NCBI RefSeq assembly: GCF_019049625.1 | Contig: NZ_JAFMOY010000111.1 | Coordinates: 1-64,000 of the forward strand | DNA length: 64,000 nt | DNA from: Rahnella ecdela | GTDB lineage: Bacteria > Pseudomonadota > Gammaproteobacteria > Enterobacterales > Enterobacteriaceae | Reading direction: 5' to 3' | In this document: one piece after another, positions 55,406-64,000 of the stretch | Layout: every line of letters begins with the position of its first letter | Position numbering within the stretch: the first letter of the stretch is position 1 | Position numbers and translations under genes: made by a program | The notes under the pieces: model-generated | What the model was told of the DNA's origin: nothing | Seen by the model: only the letters and a program-made list of their open reading frames with translations | The model's database searches: none

Positions 55406-56139
55406 CAGTCGGAGTCCTTTTCTGTAACCGGCATCTGCGCGGCAAAAATCTGCGCGAAATCGGGCATTGGCCCTTTGTTTTGCTCAAAGCGCAGGCTGGC
55501 GACGATGCTGTCAAAATGCTGCGCCATGCTGTCGGACAACGCTGCGGTATCGCGTTTTTTCAGCAACTCCAGCAGATCGTCATGATCACGACAACGGCAC
55601 CCTTGCTGCCACGGTGCGCCCCAGGCGGCAATCGCCAGTGAAGAACGTAGTGTCAGCAGAGAAACGGATTCGGTCAGAACTTTGTTGCCGGAAATGGCCT
55701 GAAGCTGAACGTGAAAAGCGGCAGACAGACGGATTGCCGCAGCGCCGTCACGATCGTCATGGGCACGCTTTTCTTCCTGCACCAGTTTCTTCAGCGCCAC
55801 CAGATGTGTGGACTGACAACGGTCAATCACCTGCGGCAGGTTGGCGCATTCCAGAATTTTACGGGTCGCGAAAACATCGCGGGCCTCAGCCGCATCCGGC
55901 GCGGTCACATGCGCACCACGCTTGGGCAATATTGTCACAAGTTGCACTGCGGCAAGGCGCTGTAACACCCGGCGGATACCCGTGCGACTGACAGAGAACA
56001 CTTCCGCCAGCGCTTCTTCGGGTAATTTACTGCCGGGTAAAAGCTGGTGCTCAACAATAGCCTTCACCAGCGCGTTATAAATGTGGTCGTCCTTATCCTC
56101 GGTAAAATAGGCCGTATTCAGCCCGCTCCAACTGGTCAT
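55405..56139 (-). CDS. hpxS: GntR-family regulator HpxS
   Basis: This 244-residue GntR/FadR-type regulator has an N-terminal winged helix (about residues 20-80; SKLPEEALAEVFSVSRTGIRRVLQRLAAVQL) and a C-terminal FCD effector domain (about 90-225). It is divergent from the allantoin permease, as in Klebsiella hpxSAB. GTATAC repeats in the shared intergenic region are its probable operators. Confidence 0.92.
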   Translation of the reverse strand: MTSWSGLNTAYFTEDKDDHIYNALVKAIVEHQLLPGSKLPEEALAEVFSVSRTGIRRVLQRLAAVQLVTILPKRGAHVTAPDAAEARDVFATRKILECANLPQVIDRCQSTHLVALKKLVQEEKRAHDDRDGAAAIRLSAAFHVQLQAISGNKVLTESVSLLTLRSSLAIAAWGAPWQQGCRCRDHDDLLELLKKRDTAALSDSMAQHFDSIVASLRFEQNKGPMPDFAQIFAAQMPVTEKDSD

Positions 56140-56151
56140 TGCTGTTACTCC

Positions 56152-56202
56152 GTATACCGTTTTGTGTATTTATCGTATACCTGAAATAGATTTTTTGTAT
56201 AC
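56152..56202. promoter_or_regulatory. Three phased GTATAC motifs between hpxS and the permease
   Basis: GTATAC occurs at 56152-56157, 56175-56180 and 56197-56202, spaced by 23 and 22 bp (two helical turns). The last is part of the palindrome TTGTATACAA. They are candidate HpxS operators. Confidence 0.65.
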
Positions 56203-56215
56203 AAGAAGTGAAGTT

Positions 56216-56231
56216 TGGCCTGATTCATGCA
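56216..56231 (+). promoter_or_regulatory. Sigma-54 promoter of the allantoin permease
   Basis: TGGCCTGATTCATGCA has GG and GC exactly 10 bases apart and matches most of TGGCAC-N5-TTGCW. Transcription would start near 56242, just past the GTATAC repeats. Confidence 0.7.
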
Positions 56232-56316
56232 GTGTTCCCGTGACTGCTTTTTAACTTTGGGCAGCCGGTATCCGGCTTCCGACTTTCACATGTTGTTTAT
56301 GACAGGAGCACGATTT

Positions 56317-57819
56317 ATGCCAAATCAGGAAATCACCTCCGCCACGGCGTCTTCCGAACAGGGCGCCGGGATCATCAAACCTTATTACAGCCCGCGGCTG
56401 TGTAATGATGACTTAGCGCCTACCCGAGACCAAAACTGGAGCTGGTACAACATATTTTCTTTCTGGATGTCCGATGTGCACAGCATGGGCGGCTACGTAA
56501 TGGCCGCGAGTTTCTTTACGCTCGGCCTGACCAGCTGGCAGGTACTGCTGTGTTTATTGTGCGGAATTTGTATCGTGCAGATTTGTGCCAATCTGGTGGC
56601 GAAACCAAGCCAGCAGGCTGGCGTGCCTTACGCGGTGATTTGCCGTCAGGCATTTGGCGTGTTCGGAGCGAATATTCCGGCGGTGATCCGCGGGCTGATC
56701 GCCTTCGCGTGGTACGGCATTCAGACCTATCTGGCGGCCAGCGCGTTAATGCTGGTGCTGCTCAAATTCTTTCCTTCCCTGACGCCGCTGACCGTGCCGC
56801 ACTGGCTGGGCCTTTCAGCCCTCGGCTGGATTTGTTTCGGTATCATGTGGGTCTTGCAGGCGATGGTATTCTGGCACGGGATGAGCGCGATTAAGCGTTT
56901 CATCGATGTGGCGGGTCCGGCGGTGTATGTCGTCATGCTGATGCTGGCGGGCTGGATTTTGTATAAAACCGGGCTAAGCAATATCTCCTTTACGCTTTCG
57001 ACCAAAACCCTGACCGTCGGCCAGCAAGGCTGGGAAATGCTGACCGCCACGGCGCTGGTGGTGTCTTATTTCTCCGGTCCGCTGCTCAACTTCGGCGACT
57101 TCTCCCGTTACGGTAAGAGCATGAGCGAAATCCGTCGCGGTAACCGCTGGGGCCTGCCGTTTAACTTCCTGCTTTTCTCGATTGTGACCGTAGTGATTGT
57201 TTCCGGTACACAATCGCTGTTCGGCCAGATGATTACCGATCCTATCGAAACCGTCAGCCGCGTGGGCAACAGCGTGGCGGTGGCGCTCGGCTTGCTGACC
57301 ATGATCATCGCCACCATCGGTATCAATATCGTGGCGAACTTCGTGTCACCGGCGTTCGACTTCTCTAACTGTTCACCGCAAAAAATCAGTTTCCGCACTG
57401 GCGGAATGATTGCCGCCGTCGGTTCTGTGCTGCTGACGCCGTGGAACCTGTTCCAGTCACCGGAAATTATCCACTACACGCTGGACGTGCTGGGGTCATT
57501 TATCGGGCCGTTGTTCGGGATTTTGCTGGCGGATTATTATCTCATCAAACGTGGTCATATGGATGTAGATGCGCTGTTTAATGCCACGCCTTCCGGTCGT
57601 TACTGGTACCGCAACGGATTTAACCCGAAAGCGATTGCCGCCCTGGTGCCGGCGGTGGTGATTGGTCTGGTGATAAGCTTTACGCCGGGCCTGCATCAGG
57701 TGGCGAACTTCAGCTGGTTTATCGGTGCATTCCTGGCTGGCGGTTTCTATCGTTACATCGCCCGTCATGATCGCGCGACCAGCGGCGCAATCGGCTATAT
57801 GAAAACCGAAGCGGAATAA
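56317..57819 (+). CDS. hpxC: NCS1-family allantoin permease HpxC
   Basis: This 500-residue permease has about 12 transmembrane helices of the nucleobase-cation-symport-1 family (AllW/PucI/Mhp1-like), which imports allantoin or related hydantoins. Family segments include WSWYNIFSFWMSDVHSMGGY near the start and FSGPLLNFGDFSRYGK. I chose the ATG at 56317 (MPNQEIT), with AGGAG upstream; the longer frame starts at 56227 inside the promoter. It corresponds to hpxC of Klebsiella. Confidence 0.9.
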   Translation: MPNQEITSATASSEQGAGIIKPYYSPRLCNDDLAPTRDQNWSWYNIFSFWMSDVHSMGGYVMAASFFTLGLTSWQVLLCLLCGICIVQICANLVAKPSQQAGVPYAVICRQAFGVFGANIPAVIRGLIAFAWYGIQTYLAASALMLVLLKFFPSLTPLTVPHWLGLSALGWICFGIMWVLQAMVFWHGMSAIKRFIDVAGPAVYVVMLMLAGWILYKTGLSNISFTLSTKTLTVGQQGWEMLTATALVVSYFSGPLLNFGDFSRYGKSMSEIRRGNRWGLPFNFLLFSIVTVVIVSGTQSLFGQMITDPIETVSRVGNSVAVALGLLTMIIATIGINIVANFVSPAFDFSNCSPQKISFRTGGMIAAVGSVLLTPWNLFQSPEIIHYTLDVLGSFIGPLFGILLADYYLIKRGHMDVDALFNATPSGRYWYRNGFNPKAIAALVPAVVIGLVISFTPGLHQVANFSWFIGAFLAGGFYRYIARHDRATSGAIGYMKTEAE

Positions 57820-57864
57820 CAGACGGTTAAAAGGAAGAAAAATAGCCAGGATGGCTGAAACGAC

Positions 57865-57896
57865 GAAGCCCTGAGTGATTTCTCACTCAGGGCTTC
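57865..57896. terminator. Terminator between permease and tRNA-Asp
   Basis: A perfect 14-bp stem (GAAGCCCTGAGTGA/TCACTCAGGGCTTC) with loop TTTC lies between the convergent permease and tRNA-Asp genes. Flanking U-tracts are weak. Confidence 0.6.
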
Positions 57897-57903
57897 TGAA
57901 TAG

Positions 57904-57980
57904 TGGCGGAACGGACGGGGCTCGAACCCGCGACCCCCTGCGTGACAGGCAGGTATTCTAACCAACTGAACTACCGCTCC
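57904..57980 (-). tRNA. tRNA-Asp (anticodon GTC)
   Basis: The minus strand gives a complete 77-nt cloverleaf starting GGAGCGGTAGTTCAG, with anticodon loop CTGTCAC (GTC) and encoded CCA. It lies next to dnaQ like aspV of E. coli. Confidence 0.96.
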
Positions 57981-58132
57981 GCGTTTTGTTCTGGTTAAGA
58001 ACGGAGCGGATATTAAGGAATGCCCGCCCTTACGTCAATGCTTTTCCTGAGATTTTCAATCAACTGCACAGTTTTCCCGCAGAATGGATGTTTTCAAAAC
58101 AACAGTTTCAAACCACGCCGAAGAAACGGAAC

Positions 58133-58870
58133 TTACGAACGCCACAGACAGCTGCCGCCCTTTTTCACCACCAGATCCAATCTTTCTTCATGCCACGCCA
58201 GTTCCTGCTCATTCGCCGCGATCACTTTTAACCCTGAAGCCGGACGTGCCACGCGCTGGATCCCTAACCCGTCAGCACCGGTATTTTGCTCGCCTTCGTG
58301 GGTAAATTTGATGCTGGTCTGGCCGCCGGTCATCATCAGATAGACTTCGGCAAGAATTTCGGAGTCAAGCAAAGCGCCGTGCAGCGTACGTTTGCTGTTG
58401 TCGATCAGGTAACGATCGCTCAGGGCATCGAGGTTATTACGCTTGCCGGGGAACAGCTTACGCGCCATTGCCAGGCTGTCGGTGATTTTACAGAACGTTT
58501 CGGTTTTTGGCAGGTTACGTCCGAGCATGTCGAATTCGTAATCCATAAAGCCGATATCGAACGTTGCGTTATGAATGACTAATTCGCCGCCGCGAATGTA
58601 TTCGATAAAGTCGTCGGCAACCTCGGCGAAGGTCGGTTTATCGGCGAGGAATTCGTCGCTGATACCATGAACGCCAAAAGCTTCCGGATCCACCAGACGG
58701 TCGGGCTTGAGATAAACATGGAAATTGCGCCCCGTCAGGCGACGGTTAACCACTTCAACAGCACCGATTTCGATAATCCGGTGCCCTTCATAATGGACGC
58801 CGAGTTTATTCATACCGGTGGTTTCGGTATCGAGAACGACGATCCTGTTAGATGTGTTTTGTAAATCCAT
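58133..58870 (-). CDS. dnaQ: DNA polymerase III epsilon subunit DnaQ
   Basis: This 245-residue 3'-5' proofreading exonuclease has ExoI Asp14/Glu16 (VLDTETTG) and the ExoIII region with HGALLDSEILAEVY. The C-terminus binds the polymerase alpha subunit. Size and tRNA-Asp neighbour are standard. The usual divergent rnhA neighbour is displaced by the agmatine module. Confidence 0.96.
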   Translation of the reverse strand: MDLQNTSNRIVVLDTETTGMNKLGVHYEGHRIIEIGAVEVVNRRLTGRNFHVYLKPDRLVDPEAFGVHGISDEFLADKPTFAEVADDFIEYIRGGELVIHNATFDIGFMDYEFDMLGRNLPKTETFCKITDSLAMARKLFPGKRNNLDALSDRYLIDNSKRTLHGALLDSEILAEVYLMMTGGQTSIKFTHEGEQNTGADGLGIQRVARPASGLKVIAANEQELAWHEERLDLVVKKGGSCLWRS

Positions 58871-58951
58871 AGCTCATTACCCAACGCTGACAGTCAATTG
58901 CAGAAACAGTCTGCCCGGCGGGAAACAGAATCACGCGCCGGGCACTTTATC

Positions 58952-60037
58952 TTACGCAGGGATTTGCTGCGTAATGCAGTGGATGTTACCACCGCCCAGC
59001 AAGATTTCACGAGCCGGAATACCGGTGATTTTGAAATCAGGATACATCTGTGCAAATAGCGCTTCGGCCAGGCTATCGGTCTGAGCATCCAGCAGCGGAT
59101 AAATAATGTGCTGATTGCTTATCAGATAATTGACGTAAGAACCCGCCAGACGGTTACCTTCCAGACGTTCAATCGCGGTGCCTGGCAATACGCCAATCGT
59201 CTCTTCTGCTGTGGCATGCATCACAGGAGGCGAAGGCATTTTCCAGATTTTCAGGCTGCGGCCTTTGGCATCTTTCGCCGCTTCCAGCACTTTTAAAGCC
59301 GCAGCTGATCGCGCGTATTGCGGATCCTGCTCGTCGTCAGTCCAATGCAAAGCGACTTCACCCGGACGGACGAAGCAGCACATGTTGTCAATGTGTCCGT
59401 CGGTTTCGTCGTTGAATACGCCGTCTTCCAGCCAGATGAATTGCTTCACGCCGAGGTATTTCTGCAAATGCGCTTCAATTTCAGTTTTCGAAAGATGAGG
59501 GTTGCGGTTCGGATTGAGCAGGCATTCTGCGGTGGTCAGCAAGGTGCCTTCCCCGTCCACATGAATTGAACCGCCTTCCAGCACCAGATCCGTGGATACA
59601 TAAGGGATCTGCTGATGATCCGCTACCTGACGGGCAACCAGCTGGTCGCGCTCCCAGCTCGAATACAAACCGCCGTTGAAGCCGCCCCACGCATTGAATG
59701 TCCAGTCAATGGCCAGGCGCTCGCCCTGCGGATTCACCACAATGGTCGGGCCGGTATCGCGCATCCAGGCGTCGTCGCTTTCCATTTCCACCAGCGTTAT
59801 CTGCGCTGGCATCACTTCGCGCGCGTTGGCCATTTCTGCTGCCGGAACCGCCATAAATACCGGCGTTTTGGTCGCGATAGCTGCCGCCACGTTAGCAAAA
59901 GCCAGCTGCGCCGGACGACCGTTTGAGCGCCAGTTATCGGTGCGGTAAGGCCAGATCATCCAGACAGCCTGCTGCGACGCCCATTCAGCGGGCATCGCAA
60001 AACCTTCAGCCTGAGGATTGATATCAATAGAAGACAT
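58952..60037 (-). CDS. aguA: Agmatine deiminase AguA
   Basis: This 361-residue enzyme of the guanidino-group modifying superfamily hydrolyses agmatine to N-carbamoylputrescine and ammonia. The catalytic cysteine is Cys354 in [13 protein letters not shown], and other active-site parts are [10 protein letters not shown] and [12 protein letters not shown]. It starts 3 bases after the aguB stop, so the two form one operon. Confidence 0.95.
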   Translation of the reverse strand: MSSIDINPQAEGFAMPAEWASQQAVWMIWPYRTDNWRSNGRPAQLAFANVAAAIATKTPVFMAVPAAEMANAREVMPAQITLVEMESDDAWMRDTGPTIVVNPQGERLAIDWTFNAWGGFNGGLYSSWERDQLVARQVADHQQIPYVSTDLVLEGGSIHVDGEGTLLTTAECLLNPNRNPHLSKTEIEAHLQKYLGVKQFIWLEDGVFNDETDGHIDNMCCFVRPGEVALHWTDDEQDPQYARSAAALKVLEAAKDAKGRSLKIWKMPSPPVMHATAEETIGVLPGTAIERLEGNRLAGSYVNYLISNQHIIYPLLDAQTDSLAEALFAQMYPDFKITGIPAREILLGGGNIHCITQQIPA

Positions 60038-60040
60038 CAG

Positions 60041-60925
60041 TTATTTCCTTGTTGAACCGTCAGATGTCGCGATGGCGCCATACATTTCAGGACGGCGATC
60101 GCGGAACAGCCCCCACGATGCGCGCTGTGCAGCGACAGCATCCAGATCGAAGGTATGAACCAGCACGGCTTCGTCGGTTTTGTTGGCTTGCTGCACCAGT
60201 GCACCGGTCTGATCAGCAATAAAGGAAGAGCCGTAGAACGTCATTTCGTAATCGGGAATGAATTTGCTTTTTTCCGTACCGATACGGTTAGAAGCAATCA
60301 CCGGCACCAGGTTAGCGGCAGCGTGGCCCTGCTGAACGCGGGTCCAGTGCGGCTGGCTATCAATTTCAGGATATGCCGGTTCTGAACCAATCGCCGTCGG
60401 ATAGAAGATGATTTCTGCGCCCTGCAATGCCAGACAACGTGCAGTTTCCGGGAACCACTGATCCCAGCAAATACCCACGCCGATTTTCGCGTAACGGGTG
60501 TTCCAGACTTTGAAGCCGGTATCGCCAGGAATGAAGAATTGTTTTTCCTGATAGGCCGGGCCGTTCGGAATATGAGTTTTGCGATAAACATCCAGCACAC
60601 TGCCGTCAGCATCAATCATGACCAACGAGTTGTAATAGGCGTTATTGCACTTTTCAAAGAAGCTCAGGGGCAGTACGACTTCCAGTTCTTTCGCCAGCGC
60701 AGAGAAATGGCGGATAAGCGGGCTGTTATCCAGCTCCTGCGCCAGGCTGTAATGCTCAGGGCTCTGATCAATACAGAAGTAAGGCGCAGCAAAAAGCTCC
60801 TGGATAAGAATAACTTGTGCGCCTTTGGAATGAGCCTGGCGAACCAGTTTCTCAGCGTTAACAATATTCTTTTCCAGATCCCAGCTGCAGCTCATTTGTG
60901 TTGCAGAAACCGTAACATTTCTCAT
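60041..60925 (-). CDS. aguB: N-carbamoylputrescine amidohydrolase AguB
   Basis: This 294-residue nitrilase-family enzyme converts N-carbamoylputrescine to putrescine, CO2 and ammonia. The Glu-Lys-Cys triad lies in IQELFAAPYF, YRKTHIP and GICWDQWFPE. It is the middle gene of the permease-aguB-aguA operon. Confidence 0.94.
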   Translation of the reverse strand: MRNVTVSATQMSCSWDLEKNIVNAEKLVRQAHSKGAQVILIQELFAAPYFCIDQSPEHYSLAQELDNSPLIRHFSALAKELEVVLPLSFFEKCNNAYYNSLVMIDADGSVLDVYRKTHIPNGPAYQEKQFFIPGDTGFKVWNTRYAKIGVGICWDQWFPETARCLALQGAEIIFYPTAIGSEPAYPEIDSQPHWTRVQQGHAAANLVPVIASNRIGTEKSKFIPDYEMTFYGSSFIADQTGALVQQANKTDEAVLVHTFDLDAVAAQRASWGLFRDRRPEMYGAIATSDGSTRK

Positions 60926-60984
60926 TAGACATCCTTAAAGCATTGAAAATTGGCAGTGAAAAAACCATGAAAGTCGGAACTCAC

Positions 60985-62382
60985 TCAGAGTTTTGAACTG
61001 GCACTCTGCATTTTTCTATTATATTGCAAAAGACAGAGCTCTCCAGCCAAAAGAGTCACGATGATTCCGATAACAATCGGCAGGCTGTGGCTCATGTCGA
61101 TTTTTCCGTCGAATAAATCTGGGAACACAAACAGAATAATCCCCTGAATAACAAACAGTAAGCACACACCAGCGACCAGCCACTGGCCGAAAATGCCGCC
61201 AGGTACCCGATACGGACGCAGTGTTTCAGTTTCCTTATAGCGCAACCAGAACCATGCGCTGAAGAGCAGTAAATACGGCAGAAGGAAAATGCAGCTCGAG
61301 AAAGAGAAGATAATCCAGAACAGGTCGCTCCTGTCGCTGGCCAGCTGGCTGTAGCAGAGGATAACCAGCGTGGAGACCACGCCGGTCGCCACATTCGCGC
61401 CGACCGGCGTGTGAAAACGACGGCTCAGAATGCCCAGACAGGCAGGCAACTCCCCGCTTTTTGCCGCTTCGGCGGCGGTGCGGCTCGAGCCGGACGTCCA
61501 GGTCACCATATTGCTGATGAAACTGAATAACGTCAGCACACACAAGATATTAAGGATTATCCGCGCCCCTTCACTTTGCCCGAAAATGATTTTCATCGCA
61601 TCGATGATGCCTGACACCAGGCTTATCTGACTGACAGGCAGTGCGGCGAGAATGCCAAATGTCCCGAATAAATAGAGTGCTGAGATGAGTATGGCGGCCA
61701 GGAACATTGCGGTGCGCATCGTTTTCTCAGGGCTTTTGATCATCTTGCCCATACTTGCGACCAGTTCCAGCCCCAGCAGGCTGTAGATGATGGCGGGCAG
61801 AAAGCGGCTGCTTTCGTTGAGATGCGGGATCAAGTTATGCCACTCAAAATTGTTGGCGAGACCATGTTGCAGAAAATAACGAATACCCGCAAAGCCCAGC
61901 ACGGCAATCACGATAATTTTTGCGAAAGCCCCCCAGCGGGCGATTTTAAGACATACGCTGGTGGAGATGTTGCAAAACCAGACCGTCAGCCAGGTCAGCA
62001 CCAGACACAGCAGAATTTGCCAGTGCAGCGCCATTTTCGGCCAGTACAATGAAGAAAAGGTGCCGGCAAAGAGAATATAAACAGAAGGCATCCACAGCCC
62101 GACGTTGATCCAATAGAGATAAGAGGTTCTGGCGGCCATGCGTGTCCCGAATGCCCGCTTAACCCAATCGTAAATACCGCCTTCAGCAGGCCAGGTGCTG
62201 CCCAACTCCGTGACCACCAGCGTATAAGGCAGAACAAAGCCCGCCAGCATAATAACCCACCACGAAAAAGCCGACGGTCCGATGGCGGCAGAAGCCGTCA
62301 AAGTATCAAGGATCATGACCGCACAAAGGGTGAACATCGTCAGACTGCCCATGCCAATCTTTTGATTTTTATTCGTTTCCAT
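60985..62382 (-). CDS. APC-family permease of the agmatine operon
   Basis: This 465-residue transporter has 12 predicted helices. It belongs to the amino acid-polyamine-organocation superfamily and resembles GadC/YjeM-like antiporters. It starts a three-gene operon with aguB and aguA, so it probably imports agmatine, perhaps in exchange for putrescine. I chose the ATG at 62382, 7 bases after AGGG; an ATG at 62385 and a GTG at 62388 are alternatives. Confidence 0.85.
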   Translation of the reverse strand: METNKNQKIGMGSLTMFTLCAVMILDTLTASAAIGPSAFSWWVIMLAGFVLPYTLVVTELGSTWPAEGGIYDWVKRAFGTRMAARTSYLYWINVGLWMPSVYILFAGTFSSLYWPKMALHWQILLCLVLTWLTVWFCNISTSVCLKIARWGAFAKIIVIAVLGFAGIRYFLQHGLANNFEWHNLIPHLNESSRFLPAIIYSLLGLELVASMGKMIKSPEKTMRTAMFLAAILISALYLFGTFGILAALPVSQISLVSGIIDAMKIIFGQSEGARIILNILCVLTLFSFISNMVTWTSGSSRTAAEAAKSGELPACLGILSRRFHTPVGANVATGVVSTLVILCYSQLASDRSDLFWIIFSFSSCIFLLPYLLLFSAWFWLRYKETETLRPYRVPGGIFGQWLVAGVCLLFVIQGIILFVFPDLFDGKIDMSHSLPIVIGIIVTLLAGELCLLQYNRKMQSASSKL

Positions 62383-62431
62383 CATCACACCCTGCTTTTT
62401 AATCGGATAACAGTGAATATATCAGTGACAA

Positions 62432-62454
62432 ACAATATGAATGAAATGTATTGT
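62432..62454. promoter_or_regulatory. ACAATA-N11-TATTGT dyad between permease and LysR gene
   Basis: A perfect 6-bp dyad with an 11-base spacer lies in the 100-bp divergent region. Size and symmetry suit a LysR-type operator. Confidence 0.5.
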
Positions 62455-62485
62455 TTTCATCAAATAATGAAGGATATTCATAATC

Positions 62486-63382
62486 ATGCTGGACCTGAAT
62501 CTTCTTCGCCTGGTGGTCATTCTGGCGAAAGAAAAAAACGTCACCCGCGCTGCACTCAAAGCCAATATCACGCAATCAGCGTTCAGCCATGCTCTTAACC
62601 GTATCCGGGAGCAGCTGAATGACGAGGTGTTTGTACGCACACGCAATGGCATGGAGCCAACGCCTTATGCCGCCTCGATTATTCCGGTGATTACCAGTTC
62701 ACTGGACAGGCTGGAAGCCGCCACCCGCGGCGCTCATGCGTTTGACCCGCTTCGCGATGCCCATACCTTTTATATCGGCGCAGTCGATTATTTTGAATTC
62801 ATGTTTATGCCGGTGCTGACCGCGCGGTTTAAGCAACTGGCACCGAATGTCCGGCTTTCCGTCGATATTCTTTCAGAAACTATCAAGCTAGAGCGCATTG
62901 AGATGGGGCAACTGGACGCTTTTATCGGCGTCGACACCCTGCAACATGTTCCGCACTACTATAATAAGCACCCGCTAATTTCAGACCATTTCGTGGCGAT
63001 AGCGTCAAAGGATCGTAGGGATCTGCCGTCAGTGCTCACGATCAAAAATCTGGTTACGGAGCCGCAAATCCATCTGCCCGCCGTCAGTTCCGGCGCTGAC
63101 CATATCGACCGCTGGCTGTCGGCGCAGCATCTCTATCGTCCGCTGGCGACAGTGGTACAAAGTTATGCTGTCGGAGGAAGGGTCGCGGTGGCATCGGGTT
63201 ATCTGATGTGCGTGCCCTATCGCATCGCCCGCGAACTGGCGGATATGCTGCCTTTGCGGATACTCGAATTACCTGCCGGTTTGCCAACTTATGAGCTGAA
63301 TCTGCTGACGCACAGCTTGTTTGATCATCAGCCCGCGCTGCGCTGGCTGATTAATGAGCTGAAAAATGCGCGCATTGAATAA
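62486..63382 (+). CDS. LysR-family regulator of the agmatine operon
   Basis: This 298-residue LysR-type regulator has an N-terminal HTH (about residues 5-62; NVTRAALKANITQSAFSHALNRIRE) and a C-terminal effector domain resembling the NodD/NahR branch. Its divergent arrangement with the permease-aguB-aguA operon makes it the likely regulator, responding to agmatine or N-carbamoylputrescine. Confidence 0.9.
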   Translation: MLDLNLLRLVVILAKEKNVTRAALKANITQSAFSHALNRIREQLNDEVFVRTRNGMEPTPYAASIIPVITSSLDRLEAATRGAHAFDPLRDAHTFYIGAVDYFEFMFMPVLTARFKQLAPNVRLSVDILSETIKLERIEMGQLDAFIGVDTLQHVPHYYNKHPLISDHFVAIASKDRRDLPSVLTIKNLVTEPQIHLPAVSSGADHIDRWLSAQHLYRPLATVVQSYAVGGRVAVASGYLMCVPYRIARELADMLPLRILELPAGLPTYELNLLTHSLFDHQPALRWLINELKNARIE

Positions 63383-63481
63383 CGCAGCGCAACAGGCAGA
63401 GGTGGCGAAGATATTGAAGTGCTCACCGCGCCGGTTTATGTCAGACTTGGCGTTTACATTTGACCAAAGAGCCTGCCCGCA

Positions 63482-63949
63482 ATGAACAAACAGGTAGAAA
63501 TTTTCACCGACGGCTCCTGCCTGGGAAATCCCGGCCCCGGCGGTTTCGGTGCGATTTTACGTTATAAGCAACACGAAAAAGAGTTCAGCGCGGGTTTCCG
63601 TCTGACCACCAATAACCGCATGGAAATGATGGCGGCGATTGTGGCACTTGAAGCTCTGAGTACGCCATGCGAAGTGACGCTGAGCACCGACAGCCAGTAT
63701 GTGCGCCAGGGTATTACCACCTGGATCCACAACTGGAAAAAGCGTGGCTGGAAAACAGCAGATAAAAAACCGGTGAAAAACGTCGATTTATGGAAACGCC
63801 TCGACGCCGCGATCCAGACGCATCAGCTGAACTGGATGTGGGTCAAAGGCCATGCCGGTCACCCTGAGAATGAGCGCTGCGACGTGCTGGCGAAAGAGGC
63901 GGCGGGGAATCCGACGCTGGAAGACGTAGGTTATCAATCCGAAAGTTAA
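63482..63949 (+). CDS. rnhA: Ribonuclease HI
   Basis: This 155-residue enzyme degrades RNA in RNA-DNA hybrids. The acidic site is Asp10 ([15 protein letters not shown]), Glu48, Asp70 and Asp134. Length and sequence match E. coli RnhA. It ends at a terminator, and the divergent dnaQ neighbour is about 4.6 kb away. Confidence 0.97.
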   Translation: MNKQVEIFTDGSCLGNPGPGGFGAILRYKQHEKEFSAGFRLTTNNRMEMMAAIVALEALSTPCEVTLSTDSQYVRQGITTWIHNWKKRGWKTADKKPVKNVDLWKRLDAAIQTHQLNWMWVKGHAGHPENERCDVLAKEAAGNPTLEDVGYQSES

Positions 63950-63956
63950 TCCCATT

Positions 63957-63981
63957 AGAGCATCAGTCGCGATGCTCTTTT
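63957..63981 (+). terminator. Intrinsic terminator of rnhA
   Basis: AGAGCATC and GATGCTCT form an 8-bp stem with a 6-nt loop, followed by TTT. It begins 7 bases after the rnhA stop. Confidence 0.85.
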
Positions 63982-64000
63982 CGGTAACTTTTCGTCGCCC

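Overview
The window is chromosomal DNA of a gamma-proteobacterium of the order Enterobacterales. The backbone order proBA / tRNA-Thr / crl / frsA / gpt / pepD / dinB / yafK / yafJ / gmhA / fadE, the tRNA-Asp / dnaQ / rnhA block and the high similarity to E. coli K-12 proteins show this. The methionine-salvage genes, the hpx purine-catabolism genes and the agmatine genes point to a Yersiniaceae-like genus (Rahnella, Ewingella, Rouxiella or Serratia type). The genus is an inference from gene content. No integrase, transposase, prophage or CRISPR array was seen.

1-5.4 kb is a mixed accessory stretch: a hexapeptide-repeat acetyltransferase, an M20 amidohydrolase, a DUF333 lipoprotein, an SDR oxidoreductase with a divergent AraC regulator, and two tandem DUF1471 secreted peptides. 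5.6-12.1 kb is the most distinctive part: a five-gene minus-strand operon running aroY-type decarboxylase, ubiX-type flavin prenyltransferase, DUF554 membrane protein, exported beta-helix protein (candidate QuiC-type dehydroshikimate dehydratase) and exported type I 3-dehydroquinate dehydratase. A LysR gene is divergent. Together these could turn periplasmic 3-dehydroquinate into protocatechuate and then catechol. A PaoABC-like molybdenum aldehyde oxidase without a Tat leader follows, ending at a tRNA-Thr gene.

16.2-31.8 kb is housekeeping backbone, with a LexA box at dinB, two copies of a dispersed repeat with a covarying hairpin, and a ScrY/RafY-like porin. 31.9-38.5 kb is the complete methionine-salvage pathway (mtnK, mtnA, mtnDCB, mtnE and the omega-amidase), with Met-box arrays in both divergent intergenic regions. 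38.6-40.8 kb holds an unusual deaminase-like protein and a DUF1993 protein.

40.9-57.8 kb is a purine-ureide nitrogen island. It contains uraH, uraD, hpxK, hpxJ and an ABC transporter in one operon, an RpiR regulator, hpxWXYZ, hpxSAB and a divergent NCS1 permease. Four sequences matching the sigma-54 (-24/-12) consensus sit upstream of its transcription units, and one lies before a previously unlinked CTP-synthase-like glutaminase pseudoenzyme. This suggests nitrogen (NtrC) control of the whole block. 57.9-64 kb carries tRNA-Asp and dnaQ, then an agmatine-to-putrescine module (permease, aguB, aguA, LysR) placed between dnaQ and rnhA.
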